Assembly: GCA_016777645.1 (NCBI GenBank)
Contig: JADHRC010000088.1
Span: 1-6,577 of the forward strand
From: Alphaproteobacteria bacterium
GTDB lineage: Bacteria; Pseudomonadota; Alphaproteobacteria; Puniceispirillales; Marisalimonadaceae
DNA length: 6,577 nt
Direction of reading: 5' to 3'
The notes under the pieces were generated by a model, which saw only the letters and a program-made list of their open reading frames with translations, ran no database searches and was not told the origin of the DNA. Both the position numbers and the translations under genes were made by a program. How positions within the stretch are numbered: the stretch's first letter is position 1; every line of letters begins with the position of its first letter. Positions 1 through 5,707 of the stretch are shown here, piece after piece.

Positions 1-558
1 AGGGTTCGTTATGTATTTATTCACTAATTGAGCAACGGTAAAATAGCTTCTAAGTTTTAAAAGCGCCGGGATTTGCTTTAACATGAATAAGAAGGAAGTA
101 AACGGCTTGTCAGCTAGCTTGGTAAAACCAATATCAAAAATAGATTTTGACGCCTTTAATAAATTTTCATAATTGTCGGCGTCTTTAGTTGAAAACCTTT
201 TCATTTCTTCTTTAGTTTTTTCAATTGTTTGAGAATAATCAAAAGTTTTACCATCATGGAAATGAAATCTATACCAAGGATCTAAAGGCTTGAATTCAAC
301 GTAATCCTCTCTTTTTTCGTCAAAAAGTTCAAAGAGTTCATCAAATAAAAATGGTGCAGTTATTACAGTAGGACCTGCATCATGTTTAAAGCCATTTTTT
401 TTGAAAACCTGCGCTCTTCCACCTAAATAACTTAGCCTTTCTAAAAGCGTAACCTTATGACCAAGAGCCCTTAACCTTAGTGCAGTAGCTATACCACCAA
501 AACCTCCACCAACAACGATACTACTTACTTGATTTATTTTTTTAATTTCTCTTTTCAT
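1..558 (-). CDS. crtI: Phytoene desaturase (CrtI family), N-terminal part, runs off left edge
   Basis: An open frame from an ATG at 556-558 reads without a stop through 186 codons to base 1, so the 3' end is missing (the family is usually about 490-510 aa). The translation starts with an FAD-binding Rossmann motif, GGGFGG at residues 17-22, ending in an acidic residue (VTLLE, about 36-40). It is followed by GGRA (46-49) and DAGPT (60-64), the standard N-terminal signature of bacterial carotenoid desaturases. CrtI converts phytoene to lycopene at the membrane, which is on the route to beta-carotene and retinal. It lies directly downstream of the proteorhodopsin on the same strand, fitting the known opsin-crt arrangement. 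No strong Shine-Dalgarno precedes the ATG (CTGGGTG is the nearest), and an intrinsic terminator separates it from the opsin. The family is near certain; the choice of CrtI over a related desaturase rests on context. Confidence 0.9.
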   Translation of the reverse strand, partial: MKREIKKINQVSSIVVGGGFGGIATALRLRALGHKVTLLERLSYLGGRAQVFKKNGFKHDAGPTVITAPFLFDELFELFDEKREDYVEFKPLDPWYRFHFHDGKTFDYSQTIEKTKEEMKRFSTKDADNYENLLKASKSIFDIGFTKLADKPFTSFLFMLKQIPALLKLRSYFTVAQLVNKYITNP

Positions 559-597
559 TTACACCCAGTAACATGTTTATCACTTTAACTTAAAAAT

Positions 598-632
598 AAA
601 AAAAAGCCTGCAGAATAAACTGCAGGCTTTTA
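598..632 (-). terminator. Rho-independent terminator downstream of proteorhodopsin
   Basis: Reading the minus strand, an 8-bp GC-rich stem GCCTGCAG/CTGCAGGC (606-613 with 620-627) is extended by flanking A-T pairs and closed by a 6-nt loop. It is followed by a run of eight T (605-598) and a further T run beyond. It starts about 20 bp after the opsin stop codon. The plus-strand reading has a shorter T tail (628-631), so the intended direction is minus, ending the opsin message before crtI. Confidence 0.9.
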
Positions 633-651
633 TTAAAATTGTATATTAAAT

Positions 652-1419
652 TTATGCTTCTGATTCAGTAACAGCAACATTCCATATAATTACACCAAAT
701 GCAATCTTGTTAAGAACGTCAGCTAAGTTATAAATTATGTTAAGGGAGTTATCATCTACTCCACCTGCCATATAACCCATGAAGTAACCGATTGGATAAA
801 TTGCCCAACCAATTGTTACAATCCATCTCATAGTAGAGAAAGCTGATCGAACTGACTCTGGAGCTTCTTCACTGGCTTTACTTGCTTCACCAGCAAATAC
901 TTCATATAGGATGTATATCCAACCAACCATTCCTATAACAAATCCTAGAGTTACATTCATGTATCCGGCTTCACCTAAATATCCACCGACAAGCATTACT
1001 AATGAACCAATCATTAATTTCCAGAAAACACCACCAGCAACAGCTGTACATGCTCTAAGAATTATGTAAAATTCAACCATTAACAATGGAACAGTAATTA
1101 ACCAGTCAATGTATCTATAAACTGTGGGTGTTTCTCCAGTTCCTACCCATACATCTCTCATGTAGAAATAGTGAACGGCAGCAACTAATGTCACAAGACC
1201 CGAAACTGTTAATGATGTTTTCCACTTTGCAGAAACTCTTTGTGTTTCCATAAAGAAGAAAGCAGTTGAGGCTACTAGAGCCATAGAAATCAACCAGAAA
1301 CTTATTCCAACAAAATCATCTGACTTTAAGTTAGCACTATCTGCTGCATTAGCCAGAAATGGTAATGACGAAATGAAAGCTGCCGGCACGGCGTATTTTA
1401 AAATTTTATTTAAAGACAT
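652..1419 (-). CDS. Proteorhodopsin, green-tuned light-driven proton pump
   Basis: A 255-aa seven-helix microbial rhodopsin of full family length. It uses light and a retinal chromophore to move protons out across the inner membrane. Residues 1-25 look like a signal peptide (lysines near the start, hydrophobic core, ANA-A cleavage site), as is usual in proteorhodopsins. By hand alignment to the well-known green proteorhodopsin, the counter-ion pair is D105 with H83, R102 matches R94, the proton donor is E116, and the Schiff-base lysine is K238 in NLADVLNKIAFG. D105/T109/E116 gives the DTE outward-pump triad. The tuning position (L105 in the reference) is L113, which predicts green absorption. 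The ATG at 1417-1419 has a strong Shine-Dalgarno (AAGGGGAG) 7 nt upstream. The gene heads a carotenoid cassette and ends at a strong terminator. Its sampled base composition is less AT-rich than its neighbours. Confidence 0.98.
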   Translation of the reverse strand: MSLNKILKYAVPAAFISSLPFLANAADSANLKSDDFVGISFWLISMALVASTAFFFMETQRVSAKWKTSLTVSGLVTLVAAVHYFYMRDVWVGTGETPTVYRYIDWLITVPLLMVEFYIILRACTAVAGGVFWKLMIGSLVMLVGGYLGEAGYMNVTLGFVIGMVGWIYILYEVFAGEASKASEEAPESVRSAFSTMRWIVTIGWAIYPIGYFMGYMAGGVDDNSLNIIYNLADVLNKIAFGVIIWNVAVTESEA

Positions 1420-1426
1420 TTATAAA

Positions 1427-1434
1427 CTCCCCTT
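1427..1434 (-). promoter_or_regulatory. Ribosome binding site of proteorhodopsin
   Basis: On the minus strand this reads AAGGGGAG and ends 7 nt before the opsin ATG. It is the strongest Shine-Dalgarno in the window, consistent with an abundant membrane protein, and it fixes the start at 1419. Confidence 0.8.
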
Positions 1435-1449
1435 ATATTTGTCATATTT

Positions 1450-1465
1450 TCTAGCTAAAGCTAGA
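1450..1465 (-). repeat. Short inverted repeat in the probable opsin 5' leader
   Basis: TCTAGC and GCTAGA (1450-1455 and 1460-1465) form a 6-bp perfect inverted repeat around a 4-nt spacer. It lies about 15 nt upstream of the opsin ribosome binding site. In RNA it would be a small hairpin that could stabilise the message, and as DNA it could be half of an operator. There is no T run, so it is not a terminator. The repeat is seen; its role is unknown. Confidence 0.45.
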
Positions 1466-1510
1466 TTTATGCACTATTAGTTAGTACTTAGATGAGACAA
1501 TAAAAAAGAA

Positions 1511-1539
1511 TTAATAGTTAATCAACAAATAAAAGTAAA
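1511..1539 (-). promoter_or_regulatory. Possible promoter of proteorhodopsin
   Basis: On the minus strand a -35-like TTTACT (1539-1534) is followed after 17 bp by a -10-like TATTAA (1516-1511). Each matches the sigma70 consensus at 4 of 6 bases. This would give a leader of roughly 85 nt containing the 1450-1465 hairpin. Such matches are common in AT-rich DNA, so this is only a candidate. Confidence 0.25.
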
Positions 1540-1576
1540 ATAAAATTATTTTTTTTTTAAGTTTTTGCTTAAGTTA

Positions 1577-1605
1577 TTGTTTTAAAAAGATTTTATTATT
1601 TAATA
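1577..1605 (+). promoter_or_regulatory. Possible promoter of the 65-aa membrane protein gene
   Basis: A -35-like TTGTTT (1577-1582) and -10-like TTAATA (1600-1605) are 17 bp apart and point toward the small gene at 1643. The Fur-type operator begins right at or next to the -10, the position expected for repression. The individual hexamers are weak; the case rests mainly on the adjoining operator. Confidence 0.3.
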
Positions 1606-1621
1606 ATGATAATCATTATCA
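1602..1621. promoter_or_regulatory. Fur-type operator (perfect 7-1-7 inverted repeat)
   Basis: Bases 1607-1621 read TGATAATCATTATCA, a perfect match to the 7-1-7 Fur recognition pattern (TGATAAT, one base, ATTATCA). Bases 1602-1620 match the classical 19-bp Fur box at 18 of 19 positions. The site ends 21 bp before the ATG of the 65-codon gene and about 190 bp from the opsin start on the other strand. Fur with ferrous iron normally represses from such sites. The match is directly visible; binding by this organism's Fur or a Fur-family relative such as Mur is inferred. Confidence 0.75.
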
Positions 1622-1642
1622 TAAATATTTGGAGATATATCT

Positions 1643-1840
1643 ATGGATACAGTGTTAATTGGAGGTATAGGTTTCTTAATTTTAGCAGGAATATCATTCC
1701 TATTAATAAGGATAATAGATAATTCTTCCATGAATAGTAAAAATAAAAGGTTATTTAACTATGTAATTTTAGGATTTTTAGTATTAGTTACAATAGCTAT
1801 TTTTAAATGGCATAGCAGTACTTATTTGATACCAAATTAA
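1643..1840 (+). CDS. Small two-helix membrane protein, function unknown
   Basis: A 65-aa frame with an ATG start and GGAG (1631-1634) 8 nt upstream. Two hydrophobic segments, about residues 4-24 and 38-54, flank a short loop rich in lysine and arginine (KNKR at about 33-36). By the positive-inside rule the loop faces the cytoplasm and both ends face out. There is no recognisable domain, and no Cys or metal-ligand pattern beyond a single His near the C-terminus (WHSS). A Fur-type operator sits immediately upstream, so iron-responsive expression is inferred. The stop codon overlaps the last codon of the convergent gene by 4 bp. A real gene is supported by the ribosome binding site, the operator and the clean membrane topology; function is not recognised. 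Confidence 0.7.
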   Translation: MDTVLIGGIGFLILAGISFLLIRIIDNSSMNSKNKRLFNYVILGFLVLVTIAIFKWHSSTYLIPN

Positions 1841-2625
1841 ACTATTAAGTCTCCCTTAGCATTAACCTTAACTATTTGCCAATTTGGTTTTTTAGGTTTG
1901 ATAGCTTGTTCTTTTAAAATCTCATGAATTGAAAGCCTATACTCTTTATTTTTTATTACTTTTTCTAACCAAAGATTTAAATCCATATCCTTGATATTTA
2001 AAAAATCTTTAAGAGAGATTAAGGCATTTTTTTCTGATAAATTAGTTAAACTTGTATTTTGCGCATGAATGGATGATAATCTTTTCGGTGTTTTTAATCC
2101 AAAGGGGAACACACCTGGCACTGAAACATATCCGTAAATATCATTTTTAAACTCAAAGTCTTGTATTTTTACAGTTCCTGATTTTAGTTTAACAAAATCA
2201 TAGGCGATCCCAAGCCCCTCAGTAAGATGCATTTTATTTAGCTGATTTTCTTGCAACCATAAAACATTGAGATTAACTGACACCCCTTCACAAGGCCATT
2301 GTGTTGAAGGCATAGAACCATAAGCAGATATTGATGCCGAATAAACTATATCTGAATCATATAAAATAGCGGGTGTTACACAAATATCCGCATTCAAAGA
2401 AAATTTTCTTTTTAACTGATAAGGTGATCTATTAGAACCAACTGACAAAATTGGAATTCTATTATCTAAATTATGACAAATGCCTTTTACAAAAGACCCT
2501 TTGTAAAAAGAAAATGAGTAACCGGGAGCAAAATATGGATAGCTAATAGCTCTCTCAAATGGAGAAAAATCAGGAAAAATCTCATCTAAACTTGAAGAAT
2601 CTTGTTTTTCTGTAAAATAGCTCAT
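1837..2625 (-). CDS. Conserved-looking protein, possible gamma-glutamylcyclotransferase-like fold
   Basis: A 262-aa soluble-looking protein with no signal peptide or membrane helix. I do not recognise a named family with confidence. Features suggestive of the GGCT/AIG2-like fold are VGSNRSP at 62-68 (that fold begins with a YGSN-type loop), followed by YGSMPST (102-108), a proline/glycine turn PCEG (111-114), a strand, and LTEGLGIAYD (134-143), where E136 would stand at the catalytic-glutamate position. The order fits that fold, but the protein is longer, with N- and C-terminal extensions. It starts 8 bp after argC stops. No clear Shine-Dalgarno lies in that gap, so translation is probably coupled to argC and the two are co-transcribed. 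A link to arginine or glutamyl metabolism is only inferred from position. Confidence 0.8.
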   Translation of the reverse strand: MSYFTEKQDSSSLDEIFPDFSPFERAISYPYFAPGYSFSFYKGSFVKGICHNLDNRIPILSVGSNRSPYQLKRKFSLNADICVTPAILYDSDIVYSASISAYGSMPSTQWPCEGVSVNLNVLWLQENQLNKMHLTEGLGIAYDFVKLKSGTVKIQDFEFKNDIYGYVSVPGVFPFGLKTPKRLSSIHAQNTSLTNLSEKNALISLKDFLNIKDMDLNLWLEKVIKNKEYRLSIHEILKEQAIKPKKPNWQIVKVNAKGDLIV

Positions 2626-2633
2626 AGGTATTT

Positions 2634-3578
2634 TTATAATCCTAAATTTTCACTGTATCCTAGTGCCAAGTTCATACATTGAATGGCCGCTCCAGATGCA
2701 CCTTTACCCAAATTGTCTAATCTTGAAGATATTATGAGTTGTTCATTTTTATCATTTCCAAAAATACTTATATCTAGGAAATTAGTATTAACTAAATTGT
2801 CAGGCCTAAAAAAACCTTTCGAGTTTAATCCTTCATCTTTCTTTAAAACTGATACAAAGTGAGAATCTGAATAAAATTCTTCCATTAACCCTTGTATTGT
2901 ATTGGTATCAATCTTTTTAATAAAAGACGAAAAATGAATTGGAATTGATACTATCATACCCTGAATAAAATCTCCCACTGATGGCATGAAAATAGGATCT
3001 AAGGTTAAATTATTGTGAAATTTAATTTCTGGCAAATGCTTATGGTTTAAATTAAGTGCATAGGTAAAAAAGGGTTCATGATCTTCTTCATTAAAATAAT
3101 TAATAAGATCCTTACCTCCCCCCGAATACCCGCTTACTGCACTAATAATAATAGGATAGTTCGGTGAAATATATTCATTCTCGATAAGTGGTTTAATTAT
3201 AAGATTAGCACCTGTTGGATAACATCCTGGCACAGCAATTCGTTTTGACCCAATGATTTTATCTTTATATATTTTTCCCAGTTCCGGGAGACCGTAGGAC
3301 CATTCTTCATTGGTACGGTGAGCTGTTGACGCATCAATGATGAGTGGAGATTTTTCTTTAAGTTGGTTTGCAATTTCAACTGTTTCAATAGCACTGATAT
3401 CAGGCAAACATAGAAAAGCAACGTCACATGAAGCTAACATTTCTCTTTTATATGATATGTTTTTTCTTTTTTCATTATCGACTGATAAAATATTTACATT
3501 AGGATGTTTACTCAATCTTTCATAAACTTGAAGACCAGTAGTTCCACTTTCACCATCAATAAAAATATTTTTTTTCAT
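2634..3578 (-). CDS. argC: N-acetyl-gamma-glutamyl-phosphate reductase (type 2 ArgC)
   Basis: A 314-aa cytoplasmic NADPH-dependent enzyme of arginine synthesis that reduces N-acetylglutamyl 5-phosphate to the semialdehyde. The nucleotide-binding loop is GESGTTG (9-15). The catalytic cysteine is C119 in AVPGCYPTGA, SGYSGGGK follows at 149-156, the likely catalytic histidine is H181 in NHKHLPEI, and the C-terminal DNLGKGASGAA (288-298) is typical. The short length and the SGYSGGGK form identify the type 2 branch common in alphaproteobacteria. The ATG at 3576-3578 has AAAGGA 4 nt upstream, a rather tight spacing. No other arg genes are in the window. It is first of a probable two-gene transcript and diverges from pmbA across 103 bp. 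Confidence 0.96.
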   Translation of the reverse strand: MKKNIFIDGESGTTGLQVYERLSKHPNVNILSVDNEKRKNISYKREMLASCDVAFLCLPDISAIETVEIANQLKEKSPLIIDASTAHRTNEEWSYGLPELGKIYKDKIIGSKRIAVPGCYPTGANLIIKPLIENEYISPNYPIIISAVSGYSGGGKDLINYFNEEDHEPFFTYALNLNHKHLPEIKFHNNLTLDPIFMPSVGDFIQGMIVSIPIHFSSFIKKIDTNTIQGLMEEFYSDSHFVSVLKKDEGLNSKGFFRPDNLVNTNFLDISIFGNDKNEQLIISSRLDNLGKGASGAAIQCMNLALGYSENLGL

Positions 3579-3681
3579 TTTATCCTTTTATTAATTTTAA
3601 TTAACATTGCAACAACAGTGACACTATATTAATAACTCAAATATATATTTTTGTAATTTATTCTTTTTAGGAAATTTTTAA
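3579..3681. other. Divergent argC/pmbA intergenic region
   Basis: This 103-bp, strongly AT-rich gap must carry the promoters of both the leftward argC pair and the rightward pmbA pair. The ribosome binding sites are at 3583-3588 (minus, AAAGGA) and 3669-3672 (plus, AGGA, 9 nt before the pmbA ATG). I could not single out convincing -35/-10 pairs, and no clear operator repeat is visible. Confidence 0.5.
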
Positions 3682-5040
3682 ATGTGTGCCCAAAAACTTA
3701 ATGATACAGACATCATGAGCATTCTTATAGAAACAGCTTTAAAAAATGGTGCAACAGCCGCAGACTGCGTTTTATCAAGAAGTAGAGGTGTGTCTCTAAC
3801 TAGAAGACTAGGTAAGGATGAAAATATAGAAAGATACGAGGATTTTGATACTGGACTAAGAGTTTTTGTGGGCAACAAAATAGCATCAGTTTCTACAAAT
3901 GAAAGCTCTGAAAATTCTATTAAAGAAGTAGCAAACAGAGCCGTCGAAATGGCTAAAATTGCTCCCAAAGATGAATTTAGTTTAATTGCTGACAAAGAAA
4001 CTCTTAAACTTTTTTCTGTAGATAATGATTTTTCAATAGATAGTTATGATCCTCTTGAACCTAACATTGATATTATTAGACAAAGAGCGTCTGAAATTGA
4101 GGATGCAGCCCTAGGAGTAAAAGGTATTACTAACAGCGATGGAGCAGATGCCTCGTGGGGAGAAGGTGAAACCCTTTTAATGACCTCAAATGGATTTTTA
4201 GGTAGTTCAAAAAAATCAAATCATAGTATTAGCGTAGTTGTAATAGCAGAAAAAGACGGAAAAATGGAGAGAGATTATGACTACTCCTCAAAAGTGTTTG
4301 GAGAAGATTTAAGAGAGCCAAAGCAAATTGGGGTTGAAGCTGCAAAAAAAACATTAGCGAGAATGGGCGCAAAAAAACCAGTTACTGGTAAATATCCAGT
4401 AATATTCGATCCTAGAGTATCACGATCTATTGCAAGTCATTTTGCGTCAGCAATTAATGGCTCAGCCATAACCCGAAAAACTAGTTTTTTAAAAGACATG
4501 CTCGGCAAGTCCGTGGCAAGCAAACTTATTAATTTAGTAGATGATCCATTACTTAAAAGAGGATTAGGTTCACGAATGTTTGATGGAGAAGGATTACGAA
4601 CCTCAAAACAAACATTAGTTAAAGATGGAGTTCTTCAGCAATGGTTATTAGACTTGTCATCAGCAAAACAACTTAATTTAACGCCCACTGGAAACGCACG
4701 ACGAGGTATCAGTGGCCCTCCATCACCTGGAACAACTAATTTGATTTTAATGAATGGAGAAGATACACCTCAAGATCTTATTTCAAGAGTAAGCGAAGGC
4801 TTTTATATTACAGATATGATTGGTAGTAGTGTATCAATGGTAACAGGTGATTATAGTAGAGGTGCAAGTGGATTTTGGATTAAAAATGGACAATTATCCC
4901 ATCCTATTACAGAGGCAACAATTGCAGGAAATTTAAAAGAAATGTTCATGAATATCATTCCTGCAAATGACCTTGATTACCAACAAGCTATAAATTGTCC
5001 AACTTTACTAATTGAAGGAATGACAATAGCAGGGAATTAG
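3682..5040 (+). CDS. pmbA: PmbA/TldE, non-catalytic partner of the TldD/TldE metalloprotease
   Basis: A 452-aa protein of full family length. TldD and TldE (PmbA) form a cytoplasmic heterodimeric zinc protease that processes modified peptides (microcin B17 in E. coli) and degrades unfolded peptides; in most bacteria the native substrate is unknown. The HExxxH zinc motif of TldD is absent: there is no His-Glu pair anywhere in the protein, which assigns it to the TldE/PmbA subunit. Typical features are the N-terminal region ending in GLRVFVGNKIASVSTNE (about 58-74), the PPSPGTTNLIL segment, and the C-terminal signature from LSHPITEATIAGN (from 405) to the final PTLLIEGMTIAGN. The ATG at 3682 has AGGA 9 nt upstream. 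tldD is not in the window. It is followed after 4 bp by the phosphatase gene, so the two are very likely co-transcribed. Confidence 0.94.
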   Translation: MCAQKLNDTDIMSILIETALKNGATAADCVLSRSRGVSLTRRLGKDENIERYEDFDTGLRVFVGNKIASVSTNESSENSIKEVANRAVEMAKIAPKDEFSLIADKETLKLFSVDNDFSIDSYDPLEPNIDIIRQRASEIEDAALGVKGITNSDGADASWGEGETLLMTSNGFLGSSKKSNHSISVVVIAEKDGKMERDYDYSSKVFGEDLREPKQIGVEAAKKTLARMGAKKPVTGKYPVIFDPRVSRSIASHFASAINGSAITRKTSFLKDMLGKSVASKLINLVDDPLLKRGLGSRMFDGEGLRTSKQTLVKDGVLQQWLLDLSSAKQLNLTPTGNARRGISGPPSPGTTNLILMNGEDTPQDLISRVSEGFYITDMIGSSVSMVTGDYSRGASGFWIKNGQLSHPITEATIAGNLKEMFMNIIPANDLDYQQAINCPTLLIEGMTIAGN

Positions 5041-5047
5041 ATAGTTG
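5031..5047 (+). promoter_or_regulatory. Ribosome binding site and TTG start of the phosphatase gene
   Basis: AGGGA (5031-5035) lies inside the last codons of pmbA, 9 nt before a TTG codon at 5045-5047 that follows the pmbA TAG by 4 bp. This strong site supports the TTG start over the first in-frame ATG at 5099, which would remove 18 residues and has no comparable site upstream. Confidence 0.65.
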
Positions 5048-5704
5048 ACTGAACAAATTAAAGAAGATCAATTCAACAGATTTTCAGCATGGTTTGATAT
5101 GATGATCAAAGACCATGGTTTTTTAAGGTTGCTTTATAACAATTTCCATAAAGTTGACGAAAATATTTTTCGATCAAATATGCCAACTCCCTCTAGGATA
5201 AAAAAATATAGTGAACTAGGCATTAAGACTATTGTTAATCTAAGAGGAGTTAGAAAAGATGGCGGTTGGTTACTTGAAAATGAAGCATGTAAAAAATATA
5301 ATTTAAAGTTGATAGATTTTAGAGCCAGGTCTCGTGCAGCTCCAGAAAAAGAAATGATTTTCGAAGCTGAAAAGCTTTTTAAAAACATAGAATATCCTGC
5401 TCTGATACATTGCAAATCTGGTGCAGACAGAGCTGGTATAGTATGTGCCTTATATTTTCTACTTCATAAAAAACAACTTGAAAAAGCTAGAGAACAACTT
5501 TCTTGGAAATACTTACATGTAAAGTGGGCCAAACCGGGTGTTTTAGATTCTTTTGTTTATGAATATACGAATGAATATAAAAAAAATGAAATAAGTTTTT
5601 TAGACTGGGTTAAAAAAAAATATGACCCTATTAAATTGGAAAAAAACTTTAGATCTATTTGGTGGGTTAATCGTCTATTAGATGATGTTTTAAAAAGAGA
5701 ATAA
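5045..5704 (+). CDS. Dual-specificity/tyrosine phosphatase-like protein (Cys-X5-Arg)
   Basis: A 219-aa cytoplasmic protein of the protein tyrosine/dual-specificity phosphatase superfamily. The active-site loop is HCKSGADR (122-129), with nucleophile C123 and phosphate-binding R129. D91 in IDFRARSR is a candidate general acid. The N-terminal block IFRSNMPTPSRIKKYSELG followed by KTIVNLRG (about 41-68) is typical of the small bacterial DSP-like group (COG2365/Siw14-like). The substrate is not predictable: phosphoprotein, inositol polyphosphate and lipid phosphates are all known in the superfamily. A basic, aromatic C-terminal tail after about residue 185 (including SIWW) could touch membrane. 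The start is TTG with a good ribosome binding site within pmbA. It converges on an MsbA-like exporter with 3 bp between stop codons. In Caulobacter a phosphatase of this superfamily (CtpA) is tied to lipid A, which makes an envelope role worth considering but is inference. Confidence 0.88.
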   Translation: MTEQIKEDQFNRFSAWFDMMIKDHGFLRLLYNNFHKVDENIFRSNMPTPSRIKKYSELGIKTIVNLRGVRKDGGWLLENEACKKYNLKLIDFRARSRAAPEKEMIFEAEKLFKNIEYPALIHCKSGADRAGIVCALYFLLHKKQLEKAREQLSWKYLHVKWAKPGVLDSFVYEYTNEYKKNEISFLDWVKKKYDPIKLEKNFRSIWWVNRLLDDVLKRE

Positions 5705-5707
5705 CTT

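Noticed and set aside
1549..1558. Run of ten T as a terminator or phase-variable tract
   Set aside because: It is not preceded by a stem and lies in a noncoding AT-rich stretch; no gene frame depends on its length.
3197..3427. 76-codon minus-strand frame inside argC
   Set aside because: It overlaps the catalytic region of an intact argC in another frame and shows no family features or ribosome binding site; it is a shadow frame.
3337..3525. 62-codon plus-strand frame opposite argC
   Set aside because: It lies wholly antisense to argC with no supporting signal.
3678..3995. 105-codon minus-strand frame opposite pmbA
   Set aside because: It is antisense to the well-supported pmbA start region; its serine/leucine-rich translation is typical of an antisense shadow.
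5099..5101. ATG start for the phosphatase instead of TTG at 5045
   Set aside because: It has no good Shine-Dalgarno, whereas AGGGA is correctly spaced before the TTG; the ATG start would also leave a larger gap after pmbA.
5134..5415. 93-codon minus-strand frame opposite the phosphatase
   Set aside because: It is antisense to the conserved N-terminal and catalytic regions of the phosphatase and has no support of its own.
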